From Paenirhizobium naphthalenivorans (lineage in GTDB: Bacteria; Pseudomonadota; Alphaproteobacteria; Rhizobiales; Rhizobiaceae), in NCBI RefSeq assembly GCF_007992095.1, contig NZ_BJZP01000010.1, positions 87,264 to 151,263 on the forward strand: a DNA stretch of 64,000 nucleotides, given 5' to 3'. Positions 36,157 through 46,887 of this stretch are shown one piece after another. The first letter of the stretch is position 1, and the number at the start of each line of letters is the position of its first letter. The notes under the pieces are model-generated. The model saw only the letters and a program-made list of their open reading frames with translations. It made no database searches and was not told where the DNA came from. Position numbers and translations under genes: made by a program.

Positions 36157-36176
36157 AAAATAGAACGTATATTCCA
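36157..36176 (+). promoter_or_regulatory. Inositol-operon operator motif between iolR and iolG
   Basis: AAAATAGAA-N7-TCCA, identical in fixed positions and spacing to the motif in front of iolC. It lies 51-70 bases before the iolR start and about 146 bases before iolG, so one site could control both divergent promoters. Within it AGAA-CGTATA-TTCC is one base from GGAA-N6-TTCC. Confidence 0.6.
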
Positions 36177-36321
36177 AATGGAGTTTTGGAGCGTTCATTC
36201 GAGCCTGTCCCTGCCCAAGCCCGTTTAGACATAATGGGGCGGCAGGAGAGTGGCTGGCGCAAACAGTGTCTAGGGCGCTTGAGGCCGTTTCGGCAAGGTG
36301 ACCAAGGGAGGAGAGAGAATC

Positions 36322-37317
36322 ATGGTAACGAAATTGGCTCTTTTGGGCGCCGGCCGAATTGGCAAGGTGCACGCGCGCGCGATCGCCGAAGACAGACGGG
36401 CGAAACTTGTCGCCGTCGCGGACGCCTTTCCCGAGGCTGCCAAAGCGATTGCAGAAGCCTCGGGCGCGGCTGTGAAGACGATCGACGAGATCGAGGCCGA
36501 CAAGGACATCGACGCGGTCATCATCTGCACGCCGACCAACACCCATGCCGACCTGATCGAGCGTTTCGCCAGGGCCGGCAAGGCGATCTTCTGCGAAAAG
36601 CCGATCGATCTCGACGTCGAGCGCGCCCGCGCCTGCCTGGAGACAGTGCGCAAGGTCGGCGGCAAGGTCATGCTCGGCTTCAACCGCCGCTTCGATCCAC
36701 ATTTCCAGGCCGTGCGCAAGGAGATCGACAAGGGGACGATCGGCAAGGTCGAGATGGTCACCATCATCAGCCGCGACCCCGGCCCACCACCCGCCGAATA
36801 TATCAAGGTCTCGGGCGGCATCTTCCGCGACATGACCATCCATGACTTCGACATGGCACGCTTCCTGCTCGGCGAGGAGATCGACACCGTGATGGCCTCC
36901 GCCTCCGTGCTGGTCGACCCGAAGATCGGCGAGCTTGGCGACTACGACTCGGCAAGCCTGATCCTCACCACGAAGAGCGGTCGACAGGCGATCATCTCCA
37001 ACTCGCGCCGGGCATCCTATGGTTACGACCAGCGCATCGAGGCACACGGTTCACTCGGCGCTGTCTCGGCCGAGAACCAGCGCCCGGTCTCGATCGAGGT
37101 CGCCACCAAGGACGGCTATACACGCCCGCCGCTGCACGACTTCTTCATGACCCGCTACACCGCCGCCTATGCCGCCGAGATTTCGGCCTTCATCGATGGA
37201 CTGGAGCAAGGCACACCGCTTTCGCCCTCGGCCGAGGATGGTCTGATCGCGCTGGCACTCGCCGATGCAGCGATCAAGGCAGTGGAGCAGAAGACGGCGG
37301 TCAAAGTCGTCTACTGA
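36322..37317 (+). CDS. iolG: Inositol 2-dehydrogenase
   Basis: The 331-residue Gfo/Idh/MocA enzyme oxidises myo-inositol to 2-keto-myo-inositol, the first catabolic step. The N-terminal Rossmann motif LGAGRIGKVHA, FCEKPIDLD with the Lys of the active site near 94, SRDPGPPP, and the GGIFRDMTIHDFDMARFL block with the catalytic His are as in IolG/IdhA (330 residues). The ATG at 36322 follows GGGAGGAGAG. It is divergent from iolR and ends at a good terminator, so it is a single-gene unit. Confidence 0.95.
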   Translation: MVTKLALLGAGRIGKVHARAIAEDRRAKLVAVADAFPEAAKAIAEASGAAVKTIDEIEADKDIDAVIICTPTNTHADLIERFARAGKAIFCEKPIDLDVERARACLETVRKVGGKVMLGFNRRFDPHFQAVRKEIDKGTIGKVEMVTIISRDPGPPPAEYIKVSGGIFRDMTIHDFDMARFLLGEEIDTVMASASVLVDPKIGELGDYDSASLILTTKSGRQAIISNSRRASYGYDQRIEAHGSLGAVSAENQRPVSIEVATKDGYTRPPLHDFFMTRYTAAYAAEISAFIDGLEQGTPLSPSAEDGLIALALADAAIKAVEQKTAVKVVY

Positions 37318-37339
37318 AGTCCTCACCCACACGAAACAG

Positions 37340-37372
37340 ACGCCGCCCCTTCGCACCGGGCGGCGTTTTCGT
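37340..37372 (+). terminator. Rho-independent terminator after iolG
   Basis: ACGCCGCCC (37340-37348) pairs with GGGCGGCGT (37358-37366), a nine-pair stem with a nine-base loop, followed by TTTCGTTT. Confidence 0.85.
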
Positions 37373-37536
37373 TTCAGTCGATGCAAGGGCACAGGGTCCA
37401 GCCAGCCGCCCGCTCTTTGCCATTTCCCTTGCGAACGTCTGCCCCTTGGTCAAGAAATGGGATCGGTCGCGGCCCTCTCCCCGGAGAAACCGGCAAGGCG
37501 GCGCGAAACCACGAACGCAGAAGGCATCGGTACGGC

Positions 37537-38400
37537 ATGCGCACTTCCCTCACGGCGGCAAGCGGCTCGATCATCGTTATCGGCCACATCAACCACGACC
37601 GCATCTGGCGGCTGAACGGGCCCTTGCGGTCCGGCGCCCGGATCTCCTGGTCGGACCGGCGTGTGCGGCTGGGCGGTGGGGGATATTACACCGCGCGACG
37701 ACTGATGGACCTCGGGCATTCGGCAAGCCTCGTCGCGACGCTGCGGGACGACCGCCTCGGACGCTGGGCTCTGGATGCCCTGACGGCCCGACACTTTGAC
37801 CTCACCCATGTCGACATCGCCAAAGGCGAGACCGAATGCGCCGACATTCTGCTCGAGCCCAATGGCGAACGGACCATCCTGTCGAGCCAAAAGCGCATCA
37901 GCCGCAGCTTCTCGCTTTCGGCGCCGATCAAGGGGGAAGCCTTCTACGTCAATGGTGCCCACCTGTGCGACAATATCGTCCAGTCGCTTGATAAGGCGCG
38001 GCTGGTGGTCTCGCAGTTTCCCTTGGGCAATCCGACACCAAGACCCGCCGACGTGATGGTCGGCTCCAAGGCCGACTTTCCGGGTCAGGGTCTTGAGGAA
38101 ATCTGGCAGGCGGCAAGCCGGATTGGAGGCAGCCGTCTGAAGCAACTGGCCCTGACCGACGGACCGCACGAGATCACCCTGTTCGACGGTGGGAAGCGTC
38201 AAGACGTCCACATCCCCCACCCGGTCTCGACAGGCGATACGATCGGTGCCGGCGACAGTTTCAGCGCCGCCATCCTGCATGCCCTGATCGGCGGTGCCGG
38301 CCTGGCGGAGGCGGCGCAATGGGCCGGTGATGCGACCGCCAGATGGCTGCTACAGCGCGACGCGATCGCCGGAACCGACTGGGCGGACGAGCCGGCATGA
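37537..38400 (+). CDS. PfkB family carbohydrate kinase
   Basis: The 287-residue protein has the ribokinase-fold signatures: N-terminal IIVIGHINHDRIW, the GGGGYYTARRLMDLG substrate-site block, and the C-terminal DTIGAGDSFSAAI anion hole with the catalytic Asp. The open frame begins earlier, but ATG 37537 gives the right N-terminus; its ribosome site (AAGG, 13 bases off) is weak. The iolG terminator separates it from the inositol genes, so a role in inositol use is not implied. The substrate (a sugar or nucleoside) cannot be told from sequence. Confidence 0.82.
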   Translation: MRTSLTAASGSIIVIGHINHDRIWRLNGPLRSGARISWSDRRVRLGGGGYYTARRLMDLGHSASLVATLRDDRLGRWALDALTARHFDLTHVDIAKGETECADILLEPNGERTILSSQKRISRSFSLSAPIKGEAFYVNGAHLCDNIVQSLDKARLVVSQFPLGNPTPRPADVMVGSKADFPGQGLEEIWQAASRIGGSRLKQLALTDGPHEITLFDGGKRQDVHIPHPVSTGDTIGAGDSFSAAILHALIGGAGLAEAAQWAGDATARWLLQRDAIAGTDWADEPA

Positions 38401-38591
38401 TGCCGATGGCGGACAGATCCTCCCCAACACCGAAATCGATCGCCGGACAGCGCGTCAGGCCGGCCGTCCGACCTTCGCCTTCCGCCCGCTCCGGCAAATA
38501 GGCGGGGCTTGTCTCGCTTCATCGCTCCGCTTACGGTTTTCGCCGCCGGCCGGCGTTCGGCCAGGACAAGACCAAGGCGGCAAGAACACAG

Positions 38592-39512
38592 ATGCAGATC
38601 CGGGCGCTGATCTATTTCGACGAACTGGTACGCGCGCGCTCTATTCGCGGCGCCGCCGACAAGCTCAACATCCAGCCGACGGCGCTTTCGCGCCAGATCG
38701 ACCAGCTGGAGCACTATTTCGGCACGGCGCTGATCGAACGCTCCAGCCGGGGCGTGCGGCTGACATCGGCCGGCGAATTACTGGCCGCCCGCGCCGGCAA
38801 GACATTGCGCGAACTCGATCATGTCCGCCAGCTGATCGACGATCTCGAGGGCTTGAAACGCGGCCATGTCAGCATTTTCGCCAGCGGCGCGACAGTGGCC
38901 AATCTGCTCGCCCCGGCGCTCGCCGATTTCAGCCTCAAATATCCCAATATCCGCTTTTCCGTGACCATCGCCTCCGCCCGAGCCGCCATCGAGGCGGTCG
39001 CCAATGCCGAGGCCGATATTGCCGTCACGCTGTTTTCCGAGGCGCAGTCGGGCACCCGCGTGCGGCTGCGCGCCGAGATCGTCTACGACGTGATCGCCGC
39101 CGCCAATCATCCTGCGGCAAGCCATGCCGAGCTGACGATCGCCCAGCTCACCACCTATCCGCTGGCCGTTCCCGACCAGTCCTTCGGCGCCAGACTGGCC
39201 TTCGATGCGCTGTTCAAATCCGCCGGGCTGACACTCGACCCGGTCTTCGTCACGAGTTCGCTCGACATGCAGAAGGAGCTCGTGCTGCGCGGCGCCGCCG
39301 TCACGCTTTTGCCGGCGCTCACCGTGCTTAGGGAATGCCGGGCCGGCCAGCTGGTGGCGATCCCGATCGCTGGCGGCAAGGGGATCCGCACGCCGATCGA
39401 TCTCTGCATCGCTGCCGACCGGCAGCTCTCCTTTGCCGCCGCCAAGCTCACCGACGCCATCGACCGCTTCATGCGAGAGGCCATGCCGGGGAACAAAGGC
39501 AAGACCGCGTAG
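38592..39512 (+). CDS. LysR family transcriptional regulator
   Basis: The 306-residue protein has the N-terminal winged HTH of the LysR family (LIYFDELVRARSIRGAADKLNIQPTALSRQIDQLE, residues 6-40) and a periplasmic-binding-like effector domain from about 90. It lies directly upstream of and in the same direction as the peptide-type ABC/amidase operon that starts at 39641, and two inverted repeats fill the gap, so it may control that operon. The 191 bases before it hold no gene. Confidence 0.88.
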   Translation: MQIRALIYFDELVRARSIRGAADKLNIQPTALSRQIDQLEHYFGTALIERSSRGVRLTSAGELLAARAGKTLRELDHVRQLIDDLEGLKRGHVSIFASGATVANLLAPALADFSLKYPNIRFSVTIASARAAIEAVANAEADIAVTLFSEAQSGTRVRLRAEIVYDVIAAANHPAASHAELTIAQLTTYPLAVPDQSFGARLAFDALFKSAGLTLDPVFVTSSLDMQKELVLRGAAVTLLPALTVLRECRAGQLVAIPIAGGKGIRTPIDLCIAADRQLSFAAAKLTDAIDRFMREAMPGNKGKTA

Positions 39513-39525
39513 CGTTTTTCGCTAC
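39509..39525 (+). repeat. Short hairpin overlapping the LysR stop codon
   Basis: GTAGCG-TTTTT-CGCTAC is a perfect six-pair hairpin with a five-T loop that includes the LysR stop codon. It could slow transcription between the regulator and the transporter operon, but no T-run follows. Confidence 0.4.
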
Positions 39526-39530
39526 ACGGG

Positions 39531-39555
39531 GCACACAAAAAACCGCATTGTGTGC
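39531..39555. promoter_or_regulatory. Inverted repeat GCACACAA-N9-TTGTGTGC
   Basis: An eight-pair inverted repeat with a nine-base centre lies about 85-110 bases before the binding-protein start. LysR-type regulators bind such dyads (T-N11-A type); here the T-N11-A core reads T-T-G at the arms' inner edge and is only partly matched. It is a candidate operator for the adjacent LysR. Confidence 0.4.
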
Positions 39556-39640
39556 GCGCCGGCAAGATGACAGTATTTTTTGCAATGCGCCATCGGCTAA
39601 CATGTCGACCACAACGAGCGCCAGGAACAGGGGAATTTCA

Positions 39641-41164
39641 ATGACCAATGCAATGCTTGCCGCCAGGCCCAACTCTCTCAGGGATTTCGCGCTCGGCCTT
39701 GCCGCCACCGTGGCCGTGATTTTCTCGAGCCCGGCACTGGCCGCCCAAACGGATCTGACGCTCGGCATGGCCATCGAGCCGACCGGGCTCGACCCGACGA
39801 TCGCCGCACCGGTGGCCATCGGCCAGGTCACATGGCAGAACATCTTCGAAGGTCTCGTCACCATCGACCGCGACGGCAAGATCAAGCCACAGCTGGCAAC
39901 AAGCTGGGAGATTTCCGCAGACGGGCTGACCTATACGTTCAAGCTCGAGGACGGCGTGAAATTCCATGATGGCGAACTCTTCGATTCCGCCGTCGCCAAG
40001 GCTTCGCTGGAGCGAGCCCGCGGTGCCGACAGCGTCAATCCGCAAAAGCGGTTCTTCGCCGCCATCGACACGATCGAGACACCGGACGCCGCAACGCTGG
40101 TGCTCAAGCTGAAGGAACCGGCCGGCAGCTTGCTCTACTGGCTCGGCTGGCCGTCATCGGTGATCGTCGGCAGCAAGAGTGCGGCCGACGACAAGACCAC
40201 GCCGATCGGCACCGGGCCATTCAAGTTCGTCAACTGGGCCAAGGGCGACAAGGTCGAACTGGCCGCCAACCCCGACTACTGGAACAAAGACGTCAAGGTG
40301 AAGCTGGACAAGATCACCTTCCGCTTCATCGCCGATCCGCAGGCCCAGGCCGCCGCGCTCAAGTCGGGCGATGTCGACGCTTTCCCCGAATTCGGGGCGC
40401 CGGAACTGGTCGAGACCTTCAAAGACGATGAGAAACTTGCGACCGTGATCGGCAATACCGAGCTCAAGGTCGTCGCCGGCATGAACAACCAGCGCAAACC
40501 CTTCGACGACAAGCGCGTGCGTCAGGCGCTGATGATGGCGCTCGATCGCTCGGTGATCGTCGACGGCGCGTGGTCCGGCTACGGCACACCGATCGGCAGC
40601 CATTACACGCCGAACGACCGCGGTTACATCGATCTGACCGGCACCTATGCCTACGACCCGGAGAAGGCCAAGGCGCTGCTCGCGGAGGCCGGTTATCCGA
40701 ACGGCTTCACCTTCACCATCAAGACGCCGCAGATGGCCTATGCGCCACGCTCGGCCCAGGTCATGCAGGCGCTGTTTGCCGACATTGGCGTGACGATGAA
40801 CATCGAACCCACCGAATTCCCGGCCAAATGGGTGCAGGACGTGTTCAAGGGCCACGACTTCGACATGACCATCGTGGCCCATGCCGAGCCGATGGACATC
40901 GACATCTACGCCCGCGATCCCTACTATTTCGGCTACAAGAACCCGGCCTTCGCCGACACCCTGAAGAAGATCGAGGCGACCTCCGACATAGCCGAGCAGG
41001 ACAAGCTCTACGGCGAGGCCCAGACGATCCTCGCCGAGGACGTTCCGGCGCTCTTCCTCTTCGTCATGCCAAAGCTCGGCATATGGGACAAGAAGCTGAA
41101 GGGCCTGTGGGAAAACGAACCGATCCCGTCGAATGTCCTGACGGACGTCTATTGGGAGGATTGA
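39641..41164 (+). CDS. Periplasmic peptide-type substrate-binding protein (SBP_bac_5), amidase operon
   Basis: The 507-residue protein has an N-terminal signal region (hydrophobic FALGLAATVAVIFSSPALA, cleavage near residue 34) and the family 5 blocks LATSWEISADGLTYTFKLEDGVKFHDGE and GTGPFKFV. The ATG at 39641 follows AGGGG; the open frame runs back into the LysR gene but is not used. It is the first gene of an operon with two permeases, two ATPases and an amidase. A palindromic repeat fills the 242 bases between it and the first permease. The family includes glutathione, nickel and dipeptide binders; the amidase suggests an amide ligand. Confidence 0.9.
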   Translation: MTNAMLAARPNSLRDFALGLAATVAVIFSSPALAAQTDLTLGMAIEPTGLDPTIAAPVAIGQVTWQNIFEGLVTIDRDGKIKPQLATSWEISADGLTYTFKLEDGVKFHDGELFDSAVAKASLERARGADSVNPQKRFFAAIDTIETPDAATLVLKLKEPAGSLLYWLGWPSSVIVGSKSAADDKTTPIGTGPFKFVNWAKGDKVELAANPDYWNKDVKVKLDKITFRFIADPQAQAAALKSGDVDAFPEFGAPELVETFKDDEKLATVIGNTELKVVAGMNNQRKPFDDKRVRQALMMALDRSVIVDGAWSGYGTPIGSHYTPNDRGYIDLTGTYAYDPEKAKALLAEAGYPNGFTFTIKTPQMAYAPRSAQVMQALFADIGVTMNIEPTEFPAKWVQDVFKGHDFDMTIVAHAEPMDIDIYARDPYYFGYKNPAFADTLKKIEATSDIAEQDKLYGEAQTILAEDVPALFLFVMPKLGIWDKKLKGLWENEPIPSNVLTDVYWED

Positions 41165-41218
41165 GGACTGAGCGCACGCCGCGCTGATCTTCTGTTCCTT
41201 GCGAGATAGGTTATGAGC

Positions 41219-41300
41219 ATGACATTCCTCTCCGCCCTGCCGGGCATCTCTCCCTTCCGGGGGGAGATCGGCTGCGGCTGTCTTTCGCTGATCACGGTGC
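41219..41300 (+). repeat. Palindromic rhizobial-type intergenic repeat (RIME-like)
   Basis: The stretch containing CTGCCGGGCATCTCTCCC and GGGGGAGATCGGCTGCGG has the form of a mosaic palindromic repeat that recurs between genes in rhizobial genomes. The core pairs ATCTCTCCC with GGGGGAGAT around TTCCG. It lies after the binding-protein gene and before the permease gene. The family assignment is from memory of such repeats and cannot be checked by copy number in one window. Confidence 0.55.
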
Positions 41301-41406
41301 CGGTCGGCGGCCGGGTCATTGCCCTGACACGCTCCGAGCCTGGCCTTGCCGCGCAAACCGGGGGCGCGCAGGCAAACAACAAGCAGAGCGGGAAGAGAAA
41401 ACGCCC

Positions 41407-42357
41407 ATGCTGACGCTCCTTGCCCGAAGGCTCGGCAGTCTCGTGCTGACGCTCGCGGCGGTTTCCGCCCTGATCTTCGTCGTCATGGACGTTCTGCCCG
41501 GCGATCCCGCCGCCATCATGCTGGGCACATCCGCAAGCCCCGACACGCTTGCCGCGCTGCGCCATGAGCTAGGCCTCGATCAGCCCCTGCTCATGCGCTA
41601 TGCGCAATGGCTGGGCGGATTGCTGACCGGTGATCTCGGGACCTCCTATACCTATGGCGTGCCGGTTGCGGGCCTGATGGCCGAGCGGCTGGCGGTCACG
41701 CTGCCGCTCGCCGTGATGGCGATCATCATCTCCGTGGTGATTGCCATACCGCTCGGTGTCGCGTCTGCGGCCAAACGCAATTCCGCCTTCGATTATCTGG
41801 CGAGCGTGCTGTCGCAACTGTTCATCGCCGTTCCCGGTTTCTGGGTCGCGCTGCTGCTCATTCTCACGTTCTCGATCTCGCTCAGCTGGATGCCCGCCGG
41901 CGGTTTTCCCGGCTGGAATGAAGGTCTGTTTCCTGGCCTGCGCGCGCTTTTGCTGCCGGCGATCGCTCTGGCCCTGCCGCAGGCGGGAGTGCTCACCCGC
42001 GTTACCCGTTCCTCGGTGCTCGAGGTCTTGCACGAGGATTTCGTCCGCACCGCCCGCGCCAAAGGCCTGCCGCGCCGCGCCGCGCTCTGGCGCCATGCCG
42101 TTCCCAATGCGCTGGTGCCGGTGATCACCATTCTCGGCCTGCAATTCACCTTCCTGATCGCCGGCGCGATCCTGATCGAGAACGTCTTCAACCTGCCCGG
42201 TCTCGGCCGGCTCGCCTATCAGGCACTGACCCAGCGCGACGTCATCGTCATGCAGGATGTCGTGCTGTTCTTCGCTGGTCTGGTCATCATCATGAACTTC
42301 CTCGTCGACCTCTCCTACCTGATGCTCGACCCACGCCTGAGGGGAGGCAGCCGATGA
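41407..42357 (+). CDS. Peptide-type ABC transporter permease (DppB/GsiC-like)
   Basis: The 316-residue inner-membrane protein starts with the segment LGSLVLTLAAVSALIFVVMDVLPGDPAAIML, has LGLDQPLLMRYAQWL and LLTGDLGTSY, and the EAA loop at RAKGLPRRAALWRHAVPNALVP. It overlaps the DppC-like gene by four bases. It is the channel half of the amidase-linked importer. Confidence 0.92.
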   Translation: MLTLLARRLGSLVLTLAAVSALIFVVMDVLPGDPAAIMLGTSASPDTLAALRHELGLDQPLLMRYAQWLGGLLTGDLGTSYTYGVPVAGLMAERLAVTLPLAVMAIIISVVIAIPLGVASAAKRNSAFDYLASVLSQLFIAVPGFWVALLLILTFSISLSWMPAGGFPGWNEGLFPGLRALLLPAIALALPQAGVLTRVTRSSVLEVLHEDFVRTARAKGLPRRAALWRHAVPNALVPVITILGLQFTFLIAGAILIENVFNLPGLGRLAYQALTQRDVIVMQDVVLFFAGLVIIMNFLVDLSYLMLDPRLRGGSR

Positions 42358-43226
42358 ACGCACCCGTAGAAGACAAAAAGACGGCCTCCACAGCCTACCG
42401 CCCCTGGCTGATCGTGCGCCGACCCAATCTGGCGATCGGCGGCGCGATCATCCTGGCATTGCTGGCCATCGCCCTTGTGTCGCTCGTCTGGACACCGCTG
42501 CCGCCGGCCAAGATGCAGATCATTCACAAGCTGAAACCGCCGCTGGCCTACGGCCTGCTCGGCACCGACCAGTTCGGTCGCGACATCGCCTCCATGCTGA
42601 TGGTCGGCGCGTGGAACTCGCTGTCGACGGCGGCGGCCGCCGTAACCCTCGGTGGTGCCCTCGGCACCGCGCTAGGCGTGCTCGCCGCTGCCCGCAGAGG
42701 ACTGACGGAAGCCTTCGTCATGCGCGCCAACGACGTGATCTTCGCTGTGCCGCCGATCCTCTCGGCCATGATGCTCGGCGCGCTGATGGGCTCCGGCCGG
42801 TTTACCGCGATCATTGCCATCGCCGTCTTCATGGTGCCGGTTTTCGCCCGCGTGACGGCGAGTGCCGCCCAACAGATCTGGTCGCGCGACTATGTGCTCG
42901 CCGCCCGAGGCGCCGGCAAGGGGCAGTTCCTCATCACCGTGGAACATGTCCTGCCCAACATCTCCAACCAGATCATCGTCCAGGCGACGATACAGCTCGG
43001 CCTGGCGATCCTGACTGAGGCGGGCCTCAGCTTCCTTGGTCTCGGCATGCCGCCGCCTGCGCCGACCTGGGGCCGCATGCTGGCCGACGCCCAGACCTAT
43101 CTGGCGATCGCGCCATGGCTCGCCATCCTGCCGGGACTGGCGATCGCGCTGACCGTCTTTGGTTTCAACATGCTGGGGGATGGTCTGCGCGACCTGCTCG
43201 ACCCACGCGAAAAGGGGCGGATGTGA
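42354..43226 (+). CDS. Peptide-type ABC transporter permease (DppC/GsiD-like)
   Basis: The 290-residue inner-membrane protein has a first membrane segment at LAIGGAIILALLAIALVSLVW, the periplasmic signature LLGTDQFGRDIASML, and the EAA loop near ARGAGKGQFLITVEHVLPNI. It ends FNMLGDGLRDLLDPRE, as in DppC. It overlaps the permease before it (ATGA) and the ATPase after it (one base). Confidence 0.92.
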   Translation: MNAPVEDKKTASTAYRPWLIVRRPNLAIGGAIILALLAIALVSLVWTPLPPAKMQIIHKLKPPLAYGLLGTDQFGRDIASMLMVGAWNSLSTAAAAVTLGGALGTALGVLAAARRGLTEAFVMRANDVIFAVPPILSAMMLGALMGSGRFTAIIAIAVFMVPVFARVTASAAQQIWSRDYVLAARGAGKGQFLITVEHVLPNISNQIIVQATIQLGLAILTEAGLSFLGLGMPPPAPTWGRMLADAQTYLAIAPWLAILPGLAIALTVFGFNMLGDGLRDLLDPREKGRM

Positions 43227-44256
43227 TGACACCAGATCACACGAGCAACCCGCAGGCAGAGGATCGATCGACGCTGCCCCCCACCCCACTCCTGTCCGTG
43301 CGCGATCTCTCCGTCTCGGTTCGTCTGGGCGATGGAAGCCGCATGCCGATCCTCACCGACGTCGCCTTCGACCTCGAAGCCGGCGACACGCTCGGAGTGG
43401 TCGGTGAAAGCGGCTCCGGCAAGTCACTCCTGTCACTGGCGATCATGGGGCTCCTGCCCGGTGTTGCCGAGGCGAGCGGCACGATCGCCCTCGAGGGCGA
43501 GAACCTGCTCGCCGTGTCCGAGGATCGGCTCTGCGAAATCCGCGGCAACCGCATCGGCATGATCTTCCAAGAGCCGATGACGGCACTCAATCCGGCCATG
43601 ACCATCGGCGACCAGATCGCCGAAGGCCTCGTTTGGCATCGCGGCCTGTCCTGGCGGCAGGCCCGCGCCGATGCGATTGTTCTGCTCGACCAGGTGCGGA
43701 TCCCGGATGCGGCGCGGCGGGCGAAAACCTACCCGCACGAAATGTCCGGCGGCCAGCGCCAGCGGGTCGGCATCGCCATTGCGCTGGCGCTCAAACCGGC
43801 GCTGATGATCGCCGACGAACCGACGACGGCGCTAGACGTCACCGTGCAGGCGGAAGTGCTCGACATTCTCGATGAGCTTGCCCGCGAATACGGCATGGGG
43901 CTGATCCTCGTCAGCCACGATCTCGGCGTGATCGCCCGCATGTGCAGGCGCACCATCGTCATGTATGCCGGCCGGCGGATGGAGGAAGGCCCGACGCGCG
44001 ACGTGCTGACCCGGCCCCGCAACCCCTATACGCGCGGTCTGATCAGCGCCGTGCCGAAGCGGGTCGGCGACGGCGGGCGGCTCGCGACCATTCGCGGCAC
44101 CGTGCCTGGCTTCAATCGGCTGCCGTCCGGTTGCGTCTTCTCCGACCGTTGTCCGGAGCGGATCGACGCCTGCGACAGCGCCGGGCCACCCTGGACGTCC
44201 CTTGCCGACGGACGTGGTGTGCGCTGCATCCGGGCGATGGAAGGGGAGAACGGCAA

Positions 44257-44260
<4 letters not shown>
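43226..44260 (+). CDS. Peptide-type ABC transporter ATP-binding protein (DppD/OppD-like)
   Basis: The 344-residue ATPase has Walker A GESGSGKS at 60-67, signature MSGGQRQRVGIA and Walker B LMIADEPTTALD. Its C-terminus holds the oligopeptide ABC extension with Cys residues (SGCVFSDRCPERIDACDS), which is known to bind an iron-sulfur cluster in some DppD proteins. The ATG at 43226 shares one base with the permease stop; the longer open frame into the permease is not used. It has a Thr/Pro-rich head of about 20 residues. Confidence 0.9.
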
Positions 44261-45252
<992 letters not shown>

Positions 45253-45300
45253 CCACCGATCATAGAACCCATTCATTGCAAGCAGAGACGGAAAACCGAT

Positions 45301-46695
45301 ATGACCGATCTACTGGATTTGACCATCAGGGACCTTCTCGCCAATTTCCGGGCGAAGACCCTCTCACCTTATGAATACTGGCTGGCGGTGGAGGCGCGCA
45401 TCGAGGCCTTCGAACCGCATGTCGCCGCCCTCTATGCCTATGACCCGGAAAGCGCGCGCGCCCAGGCGAGGGCTTCGACGGAACGCTGGCTGCGCGACGC
45501 GCCGAAAGGCACCCTCGACGGCATCCCGGTGACGCTCAAGGAACTGATCGCCACCAAGGGCCTGCCGGTGCCGCTCGGCACGGCGGCGGTCGAACTCGTT
45601 CCCGCCGAGACGGACGCGCCAATCGCCGCGCGGATGAAGGAGGACGGCGCCGTCATCTTCGCCAAGACCACCTGCCCCGACTACGGCATGCTGTCTTCCG
45701 GTCTTTCCAGTTTCCACCCCTTGAGCCGCAATCCCTGGGACGTCAGCCAGAATCCCGGCGGCTCGAGTGCGGGTGCCGCTTCGGCTGGCGCGGCGGGCTA
45801 CGGCCCCTTGCATATCGGCACCGACATCGGCGGCTCGGTACGCCTGCCCGCCGGCTGGACCGGGCTCTTCGGTTTCAAGCCGAGCCACGGCCGCATTCCG
45901 GTCGATCCCTATTATGTCGGCCGCTGCGCCGGGCCGATGACACGATGCGTCGATGACGCGGCGGTCTCCATGGCAACACTATCGCGGCCCGACTGGCGCG
46001 ACGGCACCAGCCTGCCACCCAATGATTTCGACTGGATGGATCAGGACATCGACGTGCGCGGCATGAAAATCGGCGTCATGCTCGACGCCGGCTGCGGCAT
46101 CAGCCTTGAGCCGGAAATCCGCGACGCGGTTCTGGCGGCGGCGAAACGCTTCGAGGATGCCGGCGCGATCGTCTTCGAAGTCGAACCGGTGATGACGCGC
46201 GTCATGCTCGACGGGCTGGACAACTTCTGGCGGGCCAAGTTCTGGGGCGACATCCGCAACCTGAGCGACGAGCGCCGCGCGAAGATCCTCCCCTATATCT
46301 ACCAATGGGCGGAAAAGGGTGCCGACGTCACCGGTGTCGAGGCAGTGCAGGGCTTCGGCCAGACCATCGAGATGCGCAAGACCTGCGGCAGACTTTTCAC
46401 CACCGTCGACGCCGTGCTGACACCGACCAACCCGATCGTCTCCTATCCCGCCGACTGGGCCTCGCCCACCAACGACCCGGAAAAGCCGTTCGAGCACATT
46501 GCTTTCACCGTGCCGTGGAACATGTCGGAACAACCGGCGGCCTCTATCAACTGCGGATTTTCGAAAAACGGCATGCCGATCGGCCTGCAGATCGTCGGTC
46601 CGCGCTTCGACGATCTGCTGGTGCTGAAGCTGTCGAAACTATTCGAAACATGGACCGGCGGCATCACCCAATGGCCAAAGCCACCGGGGATCTGA
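45301..46695 (+). CDS. Amidase signature family hydrolase
   Basis: The 464-residue protein has the Ser-cisSer-Lys triad: Lys80 (TLKELIATKG), cis-Ser155 in GGSSAGAA and nucleophile Ser179 in GTDIGGSVRLP. The family includes amidases, GatA, and the 6-aminohexanoate cyclic-dimer hydrolase NylA. There is no signal peptide, so it should act on imported material. It is in line with, and 48 bases after, the complete ABC importer, so the pair probably serves uptake and hydrolysis of one amide or peptide-like compound. The GatA role is unlikely because no GatB or GatC is nearby. Confidence 0.9.
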   Translation: MTDLLDLTIRDLLANFRAKTLSPYEYWLAVEARIEAFEPHVAALYAYDPESARAQARASTERWLRDAPKGTLDGIPVTLKELIATKGLPVPLGTAAVELVPAETDAPIAARMKEDGAVIFAKTTCPDYGMLSSGLSSFHPLSRNPWDVSQNPGGSSAGAASAGAAGYGPLHIGTDIGGSVRLPAGWTGLFGFKPSHGRIPVDPYYVGRCAGPMTRCVDDAAVSMATLSRPDWRDGTSLPPNDFDWMDQDIDVRGMKIGVMLDAGCGISLEPEIRDAVLAAAKRFEDAGAIVFEVEPVMTRVMLDGLDNFWRAKFWGDIRNLSDERRAKILPYIYQWAEKGADVTGVEAVQGFGQTIEMRKTCGRLFTTVDAVLTPTNPIVSYPADWASPTNDPEKPFEHIAFTVPWNMSEQPAASINCGFSKNGMPIGLQIVGPRFDDLLVLKLSKLFETWTGGITQWPKPPGI

Positions 46696-46887
46696 GAGCA
46701 GCGGTCTGTCCCATCTCACGCCCGACGGGCCACCCACCAGCTGCAGGTCGCGGTGAAAAAACCAGCAAGCCGAACGGGATCATTGTCGCTCTCGCCTTCG
46801 TCCTCTCTCTGGCGGCAGGCGACGGCTATTGTGTCTGGCAATCGCGGGAAGAACGAGGTCGCTGGTTTTCGCCAGCTGCCCGCCTTT

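Noticed and set aside
41213..41413. 66-residue open frame between binding-protein and permease genes
   Set aside because: Most of it is a translation of the palindromic intergenic repeat (LPGISPFRGEIGCGCL), a common artefact in rhizobial genomes.
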